From Nocardioides luteus (GTDB taxonomy: Bacteria > Actinomycetota > Actinomycetes > Propionibacteriales > Nocardioidaceae): DNA of 64,000 nucleotides. A program made the position numbers and the translations under genes. This document shows, in pieces, positions 56,645 through 64,000 of the stretch. Every line of letters starts with the position of its first letter. The stretch's first letter is position 1. The stretch covers positions 62,001 through 126,000 of the forward strand of contig NZ_BMRK01000003.1 of assembly GCF_014648595.1 (NCBI RefSeq), read 5' to 3'. The notes under the pieces were generated by a model. It was not told the DNA's origin and did not search any database. It was given only the letters and a program-made list of their open reading frames with translations.

Positions 56645-57874
56645 ATGACGTACGACGGGATCCTGTCGCCGCTCGCCCACCCGGGGTTCCTCCGTTATTT
56701 CGTCGGTCAGGTGGTCACCAACGTCGGCACCTGGTTCCAGAACCTCGCGCTGTCGCTGGTGGTGCTCGAGGCGACCGGCAGCGCGCAGGCGCTGGGCGGG
56801 GTGACCTTCGCGCAGTTCCTGCCGATCCTGCTGCTCAGCATCCACGCCGGCCGCATCGTCGACCGGGTCAGCTCGCGGACGGTACTGCTGGTCGGGGCGG
56901 CGCTCTCCGCGGTCGTGGTCTTCCTGCTCGCCGCCGCTGTCGCGACCGAGAACGCCGGCCTCGCCGTGGTCTACGTGCTGGTCGCCTGCCTGGGCGCGGT
57001 GAACGCCTTCGAACGGGTCGCCGCGCAGGCGATCATCCGGTCGCTGGTGAGCACGGAGCGCCTCGGCCGTGCGGTCTCGCTGAGCACGATCGCGGTGGCC
57101 GCCGGCCGGTCGATCGGGCCCGGGCTGGCCGGGCTGCTGTTCCAGGCGGCCGGTCCGGTGGTGTGCCTGCTGGCGAACGCGGCGTCCTTCGTGCTCGTCT
57201 TCGTGCTGCTGCTCTTCGTCAGGCCCCGTGAGGACCGCGTCGGCCACGGCCCGGACCTCGTTCGCGGTGGGCTCGGCGGGCTGCTCCGCGACGGGTCGCT
57301 GAGGCTCCTCCTGGCCGTCAACGCGGCGATCGCGCTGCTGGCGCTCAACCTGAACATCGTCCTCACCTCGATGGTCTCGCTGACCTTCCACGGCTCGGCG
57401 ACGAGCGTCGGGCTCAACCACGCGCTCAACGCGGTCGGCGCGGTGGCCGGCGGCCTGGTCGCCACCGCGCTGCCTCGGGTGTCGACGGGCGCGCTCGCGA
57501 CGGGCTGCGCGCTGCTGGGGACGACCCTGCTCACCAGCGCCCTGCCCGGCACCCTCCCCCTCTTCCTCCTGCTCGCGCCGGTGCTCGGCCTCGGCTTCGG
57601 CTTCTACACCGCGGTCATCAACGCCGCCGCACAGGCGGCGGCACCGCCGGGCGCCGTCGGTCGGGTGATGGCGCTGATGCTGCTCGGCAACGTCGGGATG
57701 GCCCCGTTCGGGGGCCTGATCAGCGGCTGGGTCATCGACCGCTCCTCTGCCCGGATGTCCCTGCTGGTGGGCGCCGCGGTCGCGGTGACCTGCGCGATCG
57801 TCGTCGCCCTCCGGCCCCTCCGACGTGGCGACCGACCGCCGCGATGCACGACCGACCAGGAAAGTGAGTTGTGA
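56645..57874 (+). CDS. MFS exporter (EntS-like, MFS_3 group)
   Basis: A 409-residue twelve-span transporter of the EntS type. It opens SPLAHPGFLRYFVGQVVTNVGTWFQNLALSLVVLEATGSA, typical of this group, and carries GRIVDRVSSRT (motif A region) and AVSLSTIAVAAGRSIGPGLAGL (motif C region). The ATG at 56645 is four bases after the dehydratase-like gene. Export of a metabolite made or released by this operon, or uptake, are both possible. A sequence close to the operator (GACGGGATCCTGTC) lies at its start. Confidence 0.88.
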   Translation: MTYDGILSPLAHPGFLRYFVGQVVTNVGTWFQNLALSLVVLEATGSAQALGGVTFAQFLPILLLSIHAGRIVDRVSSRTVLLVGAALSAVVVFLLAAAVATENAGLAVVYVLVACLGAVNAFERVAAQAIIRSLVSTERLGRAVSLSTIAVAAGRSIGPGLAGLLFQAAGPVVCLLANAASFVLVFVLLLFVRPREDRVGHGPDLVRGGLGGLLRDGSLRLLLAVNAAIALLALNLNIVLTSMVSLTFHGSATSVGLNHALNAVGAVAGGLVATALPRVSTGALATGCALLGTTLLTSALPGTLPLFLLLAPVLGLGFGFYTAVINAAAQAAAPPGAVGRVMALMLLGNVGMAPFGGLISGWVIDRSSARMSLLVGAAVAVTCAIVVALRPLRRGDRPPRCTTDQESEL

Positions 57875-59241
57875 TGAACCTCAGAGCACGACCGAGAGCT
57901 GCGATCGCCGCAGCCGCTGCGGCGGTGATGATGGCGTCGGCACTGATGATGACCAGCAGCCCTGCGACGGGAGCGACGGAGGACACCGTGATCAGCGGAC
58001 ACCTGGCCGACTCGACGCCCTACCGGTTCCTCGTCCCGGACGACTGGAACGGCACCGTCTTCGTCGACATGGACTTCGCCGGCTCGGCCGAGCCGTCGCC
58101 GACCGCCCAGCGCCTGGTCGACGAGGGTGCGGCGTACGGCGGGACGACCCGCACCGTGACGGGCTGGAACATCCCGGCCGCCATCGCCAACCAGGTGGAG
58201 GCGCTGGACCGGTTCGAGGAGACCGCCGGCGAGGCCGACCGGAGGATCACGATGGGCAGCTCGATGGGCGGGTTCGTCGCCGCCGGGGTCGCGCAGCATC
58301 ATCCGGACGCGATCGACGGCGTGGTCTCGATGTGCGGTGGCCTGTCCGGCACCGTGTCGCAGTGGAACCAGAAGCTCGACACGGTCTTCGTCCTCTCCAC
58401 GCTCCTCGATCCGGCCGGCGCCCTGCCCGTCGTCGGCATCCCCGAGGACGTCCCGGGGTCGGTCGCCGCGTGGCAGCAGCGCCTCGCCGAGGCCCAGGAG
58501 ACCCCCGAGGGCCGTGCCCGGATCGCACTGGCCGCGACGATCGGCCAGCTGCCGGCGTGGTCGGAGTCGGCACCACGGCCGACGCCGCGGGACACCGACG
58601 CCTACCAGCGGGGCTGGTACGGCGCCCTCGCTGCCGACTCGCTCCCCTACATCGGCCAGGCGATGAGCAGCCGCCGGACCTTCGAGACCCTCCTCGGCGG
58701 CAACCCCTCGTGGAACACCGGGGTCGACTACGCCGAGCAGCTCGCCACCGCCTCCCCCGCCGCCCGCCACGTGGTCGACCGGCTCTACCGCGAGGCCGGG
58801 CTGTCGCTCGAGGACGACGTCGCGACCGTCGACCGCGCGCCGCGGATCAGCGCCGACCCCGACGCGGTGAAGCAGTTCGAGCTCGGTACGGAGTTCGACG
58901 GCCGGATCAGCGTGCCGGTCGTGACGATGAGCAACATCGGCGACCAGATCTCGACGGTCGCGCAGCAGAGCGAGTACCAGGACGAGGTCGACCGCGCCGG
59001 CAACTCCCACCTGCTGCGTCAGACGTACGTCGAGGCACCCACCCACTGCGGCTTCTCCGACGCCGAGCGCGTCGCGGCCGCCCACCTGCTGCTCCACCGG
59101 CTCGACACCGGCGGCTGGCACGGTCGGGAGACGCCGCCTCGGATGAACCAGGTCGCGAAGTCGCTCGACCTCGGCCCGACCAGGTTCATCCCCTTCCGGC
59201 CCGACGCCTTCAACCGGCCCTACTCCCCCAGCTGGGGCTGA
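57874..59241 (+). CDS. secreted alpha/beta hydrolase
   Basis: A 455-residue protein with a signal peptide (RAAIAAAAAAVMMASALMM) and an alpha/beta-hydrolase domain. The nucleophile elbow GSSMGG is near residue 130, Asp candidates occur in NIGDQISTV, and the likely His in PTHCGFSDAE. A large insertion lies between the nucleophile and the acid residue. The ATG at 57874 overlaps the MFS stop (TGATG); a GTG one codon upstream is also possible. It likely cleaves an ester or amide outside the cell before uptake by the adjacent transporters. The tannase/feruloyl-esterase superfamily is one option but the sequence does not prove it. Confidence 0.78.
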   Translation: MNLRARPRAAIAAAAAAVMMASALMMTSSPATGATEDTVISGHLADSTPYRFLVPDDWNGTVFVDMDFAGSAEPSPTAQRLVDEGAAYGGTTRTVTGWNIPAAIANQVEALDRFEETAGEADRRITMGSSMGGFVAAGVAQHHPDAIDGVVSMCGGLSGTVSQWNQKLDTVFVLSTLLDPAGALPVVGIPEDVPGSVAAWQQRLAEAQETPEGRARIALAATIGQLPAWSESAPRPTPRDTDAYQRGWYGALAADSLPYIGQAMSSRRTFETLLGGNPSWNTGVDYAEQLATASPAARHVVDRLYREAGLSLEDDVATVDRAPRISADPDAVKQFELGTEFDGRISVPVVTMSNIGDQISTVAQQSEYQDEVDRAGNSHLLRQTYVEAPTHCGFSDAERVAAAHLLLHRLDTGGWHGRETPPRMNQVAKSLDLGPTRFIPFRPDAFNRPYSPSWG

Positions 59242-59250
59242 GAGACCAGT

Positions 59251-59285
59251 CGGCCCCGGCCGGTCGCGATGACCGGCCGGGGCCG
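59251..59285. terminator. strong hairpin between convergent operons
   Basis: CGGCCCCGGCCGGTC and its exact inverse enclose GCGAT, ten bases after the hydrolase stop and 37 bases from the amidohydrolase stop on the other strand. Bidirectional terminator. Confidence 0.85.
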
Positions 59286-59321
59286 TTGGGTGGGGGTTCG
59301 GGAGAGGCTGTCGGCTCGCGG

Positions 59322-60212
59322 TCAGCGCAGCCCGAGGAGACCGATCGCGTTCTCCTTGAGGATCCCGGGCAGCACCTCCGGCTTGAGCCCGAGCCCCTCG
59401 AAGTCGGAGATCCAGCGCTCGGGGGCGATGAGCGGGTAGTCGCTGCCGAAGAGCACCTTGCGCTTGAGCATGCCACCGGCGGCGCGTACGAGCTCGGCCG
59501 GGAAGTACTTGGGCGACCAGCCGGAGAGGTCGATGAAGACGTTGGCCTTGTGGGTGGCCATCGAGATCGCCTCCGCCTGCCACGGCACCGACGGGTGCGC
59601 CAGGATGACCGTGAGGCCGGGGAAGTCGGCGGCGACGTCGTCGAGCAGCAGCGGCTGGGAGTAGCGCAGCTTGATCCCGCGACCGCCCGGGAGACCGGCG
59701 CCGATGCCGTTCTGGCCGGTGTGGAACAGCGCCGGCACGCCGAGCCCCTCCAGGGCCTCCCACAGCGGGTAGAAGGCTTGGTCGTCCGGGGAGAACGCCT
59801 GCAGGCTCGGGTGGAACTTGAAGCCCCGGACACCGTGGTCCTCGACCAGCGTCCGGGCCTGCGCGATCGCATCGGCACCACGGTGGGGGTCGACGGAGCC
59901 GAACGGGATCAGCACGTCGGCGTGCTCGGCGCACTGCTCGGCGATCTCCACGCTCGACAGCGGCGGGTGGCCGGTGGCGGTGCCGGCGTCGACCGTGAAC
60001 ACCACCGCCGCCATCTGCTTGGCCCGGTAGCGCTCGGCCAGGTCGGCGACCGTGGGCGTGCGGTTGTCGGAGGAGCGGAAGTACGCCGCGGAGGCGTCCA
60101 TCAGGTCGTCCGACAGCGACAGGCAGCCGTGGCCGTCCTTCTCCACGTGGACGTGCATGTCGAGAGCGGTGATCGCATCGACGTCGATGCGCGGCTCGTA
60201 GTGCATTCTCAT
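59322..60212 (-). CDS. amidohydrolase_2-family hydrolase
   Basis: A 296-residue TIM-barrel enzyme (PF04909). The N-terminal metal motif is DMHVHVE, further ligands are in FKFHPSLQ, FHTGQNG, LAHPSVPWQ and FGSDYPLI. Family members include gamma-resorcylate decarboxylase relatives and the beta-ketoacyl-CoA hydrolase of coumarate breakdown. It overlaps the upstream acyl-CoA ligase gene by four bases, so the ligase and this hydrolase are coupled. A role as aryl beta-ketoacyl-CoA hydrolase fits the neighbours, but a decarboxylase is an alternative. Confidence 0.8.
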   Translation of the reverse strand: MRMHYEPRIDVDAITALDMHVHVEKDGHGCLSLSDDLMDASAAYFRSSDNRTPTVADLAERYRAKQMAAVVFTVDAGTATGHPPLSSVEIAEQCAEHADVLIPFGSVDPHRGADAIAQARTLVEDHGVRGFKFHPSLQAFSPDDQAFYPLWEALEGLGVPALFHTGQNGIGAGLPGGRGIKLRYSQPLLLDDVAADFPGLTVILAHPSVPWQAEAISMATHKANVFIDLSGWSPKYFPAELVRAAGGMLKRKVLFGSDYPLIAPERWISDFEGLGLKPEVLPGILKENAIGLLGLR

Positions 60213-61744
60213 GATCCTTCCGGGGTGCCGTAGAGCTCGCGCACCCGGGACTTCGACAGCTTCCCGGAGGCGTTGTGGGGGATCTCGTCGACGAAGACGA
60301 CCGCTTTGGGGATCTTGTAGCGGGCGAGCCGTCCGTCGAGATGTTTCAGCAGGTCATCGGGGTGGATGGCGGAGTCGGGGCGGCGTACGACCACGGCTCG
60401 GCCGACCTCGCCCCAGCGCTCGTCCGGGACACCGATGACGGCGGCCTCGACGACGTCGGGATGGGTGTAGATCGCCTGCTCGACCTCGGCCGGGAAGACG
60501 TTCTCCCCGCCCGAGATGAACATGTCCTTGACCCGGTCGACGATGTAGAGGAAGCCGTCGTCGTCGGCCACCGCGACATCCCCGGTACGCAGCCAGGGGC
60601 CGTCGAAGGCAGCGTCCGTCGACGCGGCGTCGTGCCAGTAGCCGGGGGTCACGTTGGGGCCGCTGACGTGCACCTCACCCGGCTGGCCGGAGGTCGCCTC
60701 GTCGCCGTCGGGGGCGACGACGCGTACGTCGGTGAAGAAGCAGGGGGTGCCGGCGGAACCGAGCTTGTCGAGGCCGTCGCCCGCGCGCAGCATGGTGGTC
60801 CCCGGCGAGGCCTCGGTGAGGCCGTAGCCCTGGATGATGTGCAGGCCGCGGCTCTGCCAGGTGTCGAGGAGGGTGCGCGGGATCGGGGCGCCGCCGCTGA
60901 GCGCCGAGCGGAGGCTGTCGAGGTCGGCGGTCTTCCAGGACGGCTCCTGGGCGAGCGCCTGGTACATCGAGGTGACGCCGAAGAGGAGCGTCACCCGCTC
61001 CCGTTCGATGGTCGCGATCGCCTTCGCGGGATCGAACCGGGCCGCGATGAGCGAGGTGCCGCCCTTGAGGAAAGTCGGCAGCAGCACCTGGTTGAGCGCG
61101 GCGGTGTGGAACAGCGGGGCGGTGACCAGGGCGATCTCGTCGGAGCGGACGTCGACGTCGACGAGGAGGTTGAAGGCGTTCCAGGCGATGTTGCCGTGGG
61201 TGAGCATCACGCCCTTGGGGCGGCCGCTGGTGCCGGAGGTGTACTGGATCATGAAGACGTCGTCGAGGCCCACCTCGACGTCGATCCGGTCGGGCCGGTC
61301 CTCCCGCGCCGTCTCGCCGGCCAGCGCGTCGAGCCCGTGGCCGCCGGCCTCGGTGAAGCGGTGACGGGGCAGGTCGACGGCCTCGACCGACTCCGCGGAG
61401 ACCGCCTCGTCGAAGGCGTCGGAGTGGATCAGCAGCGCCGGCTCGGCATCGGTCAGGATCCAGGCGAGCTCGGGCGGCGCCAGCCGGGTGTTGAGCGGCA
61501 GGAAGATCGCGCCCAGCCGCGCGGCGGCGAAGAGGGTCACCGCGAGCTCGATGGAGTTCAGACCGAGGAAGGCGACCCGGTCACCGGCGGTGACGCCGCG
61601 CGCACGCAGCCCGTGGGCGAGCGCCTCGACGAGGCGGTCGACCTCGGCGTACGTCACCACCGACTCGTCCTGCACGAACGCCCGCGCTCCGGGCGTCATC
61701 CGGGCCCGGCGGGCGGGCCACGATCCGATCCCGCTGTCCAACAT
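60209..61744 (-). CDS. AMP-dependent acyl-CoA synthetase (long-chain/aryl type)
   Basis: A 511-residue ligase of the ANL family forming acyl-CoA from acid, ATP and CoA. The P-loop QYTSGTSGRPKGVMLTHGN, the Y-GxTE motif GYGLTEASPG, the hinge RTGDVAVADDDGFL and the C-terminal lysine in PHNASGKLSKSRV are present. The ATG at 61744 gives a compact start; the longer frame is through non-coding sequence. Substrate specificity is not readable from the motifs. It precedes the amidohydrolase gene and follows the dehydrogenase gene. Confidence 0.88.
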   Translation of the reverse strand: MLDSGIGSWPARRARMTPGARAFVQDESVVTYAEVDRLVEALAHGLRARGVTAGDRVAFLGLNSIELAVTLFAAARLGAIFLPLNTRLAPPELAWILTDAEPALLIHSDAFDEAVSAESVEAVDLPRHRFTEAGGHGLDALAGETAREDRPDRIDVEVGLDDVFMIQYTSGTSGRPKGVMLTHGNIAWNAFNLLVDVDVRSDEIALVTAPLFHTAALNQVLLPTFLKGGTSLIAARFDPAKAIATIERERVTLLFGVTSMYQALAQEPSWKTADLDSLRSALSGGAPIPRTLLDTWQSRGLHIIQGYGLTEASPGTTMLRAGDGLDKLGSAGTPCFFTDVRVVAPDGDEATSGQPGEVHVSGPNVTPGYWHDAASTDAAFDGPWLRTGDVAVADDDGFLYIVDRVKDMFISGGENVFPAEVEQAIYTHPDVVEAAVIGVPDERWGEVGRAVVVRRPDSAIHPDDLLKHLDGRLARYKIPKAVVFVDEIPHNASGKLSKSRVRELYGTPEGS

Positions 61745-61769
61745 GTCGATCCTCGTTCGTCTCGCGGGC

Positions 61770-62726
61770 TCAGCCGAGCCCGAGGTCGGTCTTGATCTCC
61801 AGCAGCCGCCGCAGCGCCTGGTCACGGCGGGCGACCAGCTCCTCGGCGGGGGTCCCGTCGAGCTCGTCGCCGACCCCCTCGACCAGTCTCTCGGTCAGCT
61901 CGGGGGTGAGCTCGGGGTGGCCCAGGTCGTCCCACCACTCGACCATGGGCGGGCCGAGGTGCTCGAGCACGTGCCCGAGGCCGCCCGGTCCGCCGGAGAG
62001 GTGCTGGGTCGCGAACGGGCCGAGCAGCGACCAGCGCAGCCCCGGGCCGTCGGAGATGGCGGTGTCGATGTCGGCGACGGAGACGATGCCCTCGTCGACG
62101 AGGTGGTAGGCCTCGCGCCACAGCGCCGCCTGGAGCCGGTTGGCCACGTGGCCGGGCACCTCGCGGCGGATGTGGATCGGCCGTTTGCCGAGGTGGCGCA
62201 GGGTCTCCAGGGCCGCCTCGACGGCCTCCGGCGACGTCGCCGAGCCACCGACGACCTCGACCAGCGGCATCAGCTGCGGCGGGTTGAACGGGTGGGCGAC
62301 CAGAACCCGCTCGGGGTGTCGGGTGCAGGCGTCCTGGAACGTGCTCGGCATCAGGCCCGAGGAGCTGCTGGTGAGCAGTACGTCGGGGGCGGCTGCGGCG
62401 TCGAGCGCGGCGAAGATCTCGCGCTTGACCTCCAGCCGCTCCGGGCCGCTCTCGAGCACCAGGTCGGCGGTGGTGCCGAGCTCGTCGAGGCTCTCGGCGA
62501 AGCGAAGCGCTCCGGAGGACTGTGTCGGTCTCGACACGCTCGGCCGCAGGCGGCCTCCCGGCTCGACCAGCGGGGCGACCTGCGCGCGCAGCCGCTCCTC
62601 GGCGCCCTCGGCCGGGTCCCAGGCGACGACGTCGAGCCCGTGCTCGAGCCCGAGGGCCACCCAGCTGACGCCGATCGCGCCGGTGCCGACGACGCCGAGC
62701 GTACGGACGTCCTCACCGCTCCTCAT
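61770..62726 (-). CDS. 3-hydroxyacyl-CoA dehydrogenase-family protein
   Basis: A 318-residue two-domain NAD enzyme. The Rossmann motif VGTGAIGVSWVALGLEHG begins near residue 12, the catalytic His-Glu lies in VAHPFNPPQLMPLVEVVGG and the C-terminal helical domain contains the VPGHVANRLQAALWREAYHLVDEG repeat. Homologous lines are L-carnitine dehydrogenase and 3-hydroxy-aryl-propanoyl-CoA dehydrogenases. Residues about 51-66 (GRLRPSVSRPTQSS) are encoded by a genomic repeat inserted in frame. It overlaps the AacS-like gene upstream by four bases. Confidence 0.85.
   Translation of the reverse strand: MRSGEDVRTLGVVGTGAIGVSWVALGLEHGLDVVAWDPAEGAEERLRAQVAPLVEPGGRLRPSVSRPTQSSGALRFAESLDELGTTADLVLESGPERLEVKREIFAALDAAAAPDVLLTSSSSGLMPSTFQDACTRHPERVLVAHPFNPPQLMPLVEVVGGSATSPEAVEAALETLRHLGKRPIHIRREVPGHVANRLQAALWREAYHLVDEGIVSVADIDTAISDGPGLRWSLLGPFATQHLSGGPGGLGHVLEHLGPPMVEWWDDLGHPELTPELTERLVEGVGDELDGTPAEELVARRDQALRRLLEIKTDLGLG
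62527..62573. repeat. genomic repeat inserted in-frame in the dehydrogenase gene
   Basis: GGTCTCGACACGCTCGGCCG and a CGGCTCGACCAGCGG end bracket a 47-base element matching the dispersed REP-like repeat in its GTCTCGAC...GCTCGACC layout. It keeps the reading frame and codes a Pro/Ser/Arg-rich stretch of the protein. Confidence 0.65.
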
Positions 62727-64000
62727 GACCTGCTCCTCGTGGTGGTGGTGCCGTCCGCCGCGCGCGAGTGGGCCAGCGCGACGAACGGGTCCAGGGCTGC
62801 CGGGTCGGCGAGCGCGTCCTTGCTGGCGACGTCCTCGGGACGTACGCCCTGCAGGATCCGCTTGGCCGGCAGCTCGAGCTTCTTGCCGGTGAGGTTGCGC
62901 GGCACCGCCGGCACCTCGATCACCCGGTCGGGGACGTGTCGTGGGGAGAGCGCCGAGCGCAGCGCGCCGGTCAGGCGGGACCGCAACTGGTCGTCGAGGT
63001 GGGTGCCCTCGTCGGTGACGACGAAGAGCAGCAGCTCGCCGTTGCCGCCGTCGGGGTCCTCGAGATGGACGACCAGCGAGTCGGCGACACCGTCCACCTC
63101 CTCGGCGACGCGGTAGAACTCGGCGGTGCCGAGGCGTACGCCACCGCGGTTGAGGGTCGCGTCGGAACGGCCGGCGACGTGGCAGCTGCCGTTGTCGTGG
63201 AAGAGGATCCAGTCGCCGTGGCGCCAGACGCCGGGATAGTGGTCGAAGTAGGCGCTGCGGTAGCGGGAGCCGTCCTCGTCGCCCCAGAAGCCGACCGGCA
63301 TCGAGGGCATCGGCGAGGTGATGACCAGCTCGCCGAGCTCGCCGGTCACCGGGTTGCCCGACTCGTCGAAGGCGTGCGCGTCCACGCCGAGGCAGCGACC
63401 GGAGATCTCGCCGGCGTAGACCGGGAGCAGCGGGTTGTTCTGCACGATGCCGGAGCAGACGTCGGTGCCGCCGCTGCCGACGTTGATCTGCGCGCCCGGG
63501 AGCTGGTCGCGCAGCCAGGCGTAGCCCTCCGGCGGGAGCGGCGCCCCGGCCGAGCCGAGGACGCGAACCCGCAGGTCACCGGCGTCTCGGAGGTCGATCC
63601 CCTCCTTGCGGCAGGCCATCACGAAGCCAGGGCTGGCGCCCATGATCGTGGCACCGGTCTCGGCCGCGAGCCGCCACTGCCAGGCGATGTCGGGGTGCAT
63701 CGGGTTGCCGTCGACCATGACGATCGAGGAGCGCACCAGGAGCGAGGAGACCAGCGCGTTCCACATCATCCAGGCGGTCGTGGAGAACCAGAGCATCCGG
63801 TCCTCGGGTCCCATGTCCCACGACAGCGCGTGGTTCTTGAGGTGCTCGAGGAGGATGCCGCCGTGGCCGTGGACGATCGCCTTCGGCCGGCCGGTGGTGC
63901 CGGAGGAGAAGAGCACCACCAGCGGGTGGTCGAACGGCACCGGCTCGAAGGCGAGCTCGGCCTCGTCGTCCTGGGCCAGCAGGGTGGTCCACGAGAGCGC
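62723..64000 (-). CDS. acetoacetyl-CoA synthetase-like ligase (partial)
   Basis: The gene runs off the right edge; at least 425 residues from the C-terminal part are visible. ANL motifs are VLFSSGTTGRPKAIVHGHGG, the middle DVCSGIVQNNPLLPVYAGE, the hinge region ending GRSDATLNRGGVRLGTAEFYRV and the lysine in PRNLTGKKLELPAKR. The residues SWDMGPEDRMLWFSTTAWMMWNALVSSLL are characteristic of acetoacetyl-CoA synthetase. It activates acetoacetate or a related 3-oxoacid to the CoA ester. Its stop overlaps the dehydrogenase start. The start codon is outside the window. Confidence 0.88.
   Translation of the reverse strand, partial: ALSWTTLLAQDDEAELAFEPVPFDHPLVVLFSSGTTGRPKAIVHGHGGILLEHLKNHALSWDMGPEDRMLWFSTTAWMMWNALVSSLLVRSSIVMVDGNPMHPDIAWQWRLAAETGATIMGASPGFVMACRKEGIDLRDAGDLRVRVLGSAGAPLPPEGYAWLRDQLPGAQINVGSGGTDVCSGIVQNNPLLPVYAGEISGRCLGVDAHAFDESGNPVTGELGELVITSPMPSMPVGFWGDEDGSRYRSAYFDHYPGVWRHGDWILFHDNGSCHVAGRSDATLNRGGVRLGTAEFYRVAEEVDGVADSLVVHLEDPDGGNGELLLFVVTDEGTHLDDQLRSRLTGALRSALSPRHVPDRVIEVPAVPRNLTGKKLELPAKRILQGVRPEDVASKDALADPAALDPFVALAHSRAADGTTTTRSRS

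Overview
The window is high-G+C DNA with GTG starts, dense operons and stop/start overlaps. The gene types (TadA with its acidic partner protein, Lrp/FCD-type regulation, 3Fe-4S ferredoxins, GH64 glucanase, actinobacterial two-component ABC loci) and short repeats built on GGTGGTCGAGC...GTCGAGACC point to an aerobic soil actinobacterium, most likely of the Nocardioidaceae. The genus is an inference, not something read directly.

Layout. 1-9.3 kb: branched-chain/pyruvate-type 2-oxoacid dehydrogenase E1 genes, a glutathionyl-hydroquinone-reductase-like protein, a zinc metallopeptidase, a circularly permuted ATP-grasp/alpha-E fusion coupled to a transglutaminase-like protein, and lipid and membrane genes. 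9.3-17.3 kb: hisC, a dimethylargininase divergent from a GntR regulator with a clear operator, small housekeeping genes, tRNA-Ser(CGA), tadA with its partner, upp and thpR. 17.4-28.4 kb: a LIV-type ABC transporter, an IclR regulator and a Rieske dioxygenase operon. The gene order (alpha, beta, dihydrodiol dehydrogenase, ferredoxin, reductase, class II aldolase-type decarboxylase, IclR) matches the actinobacterial phthalate 3,4-dioxygenase clusters, plus one extra small gene. 28.5-34.9 kb: iron/manganese transporter, lipoprotein, amidohydrolase, and a three-gene set (M20 deacylase, PLP aminotransferase, ectoine-hydrolase-like M24 protein) carrying TTGTNNACAA palindromes upstream of and inside the genes. 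34.8-47 kb: secreted PE-PPE/cutinase-like hydrolase, acyl-CoA dehydrogenase, DHA2 exporter with an operator, sirtuin, GH64 glucanase, a DrrAB-type ABC exporter, DUF1023 hydrolase and a NarL/DesK-type two-component system.

47-59.2 kb is the most unusual region. A divergent locus holds a polar-amino-acid-type ABC transporter with a CapA-like protein, a MarR regulator and an MHS-family transporter on one side. On the other side are a class III CoA-transferase, two 2-hydroxyacyl-CoA-dehydratase-family subunits, an exporter and a secreted hydrolase. The dehydratase-like proteins have lost the cysteines expected to hold the 4Fe-4S clusters, and no activator ATPase is visible. CAGGATTCCTG-type palindromes occur in front of both the MHS transporter and the divergent operons, suggesting one MarR regulon. 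59.3-64 kb: amidohydrolase_2, two acyl-CoA ligases (one cut by the window end) and a 3-hydroxyacyl-CoA dehydrogenase containing an in-frame genomic repeat. This set recalls hydroxycinnamate side-chain degradation.

No intergenic gap exceeds about 300 bases. No CRISPR array, insertion sequence or replication origin was seen.
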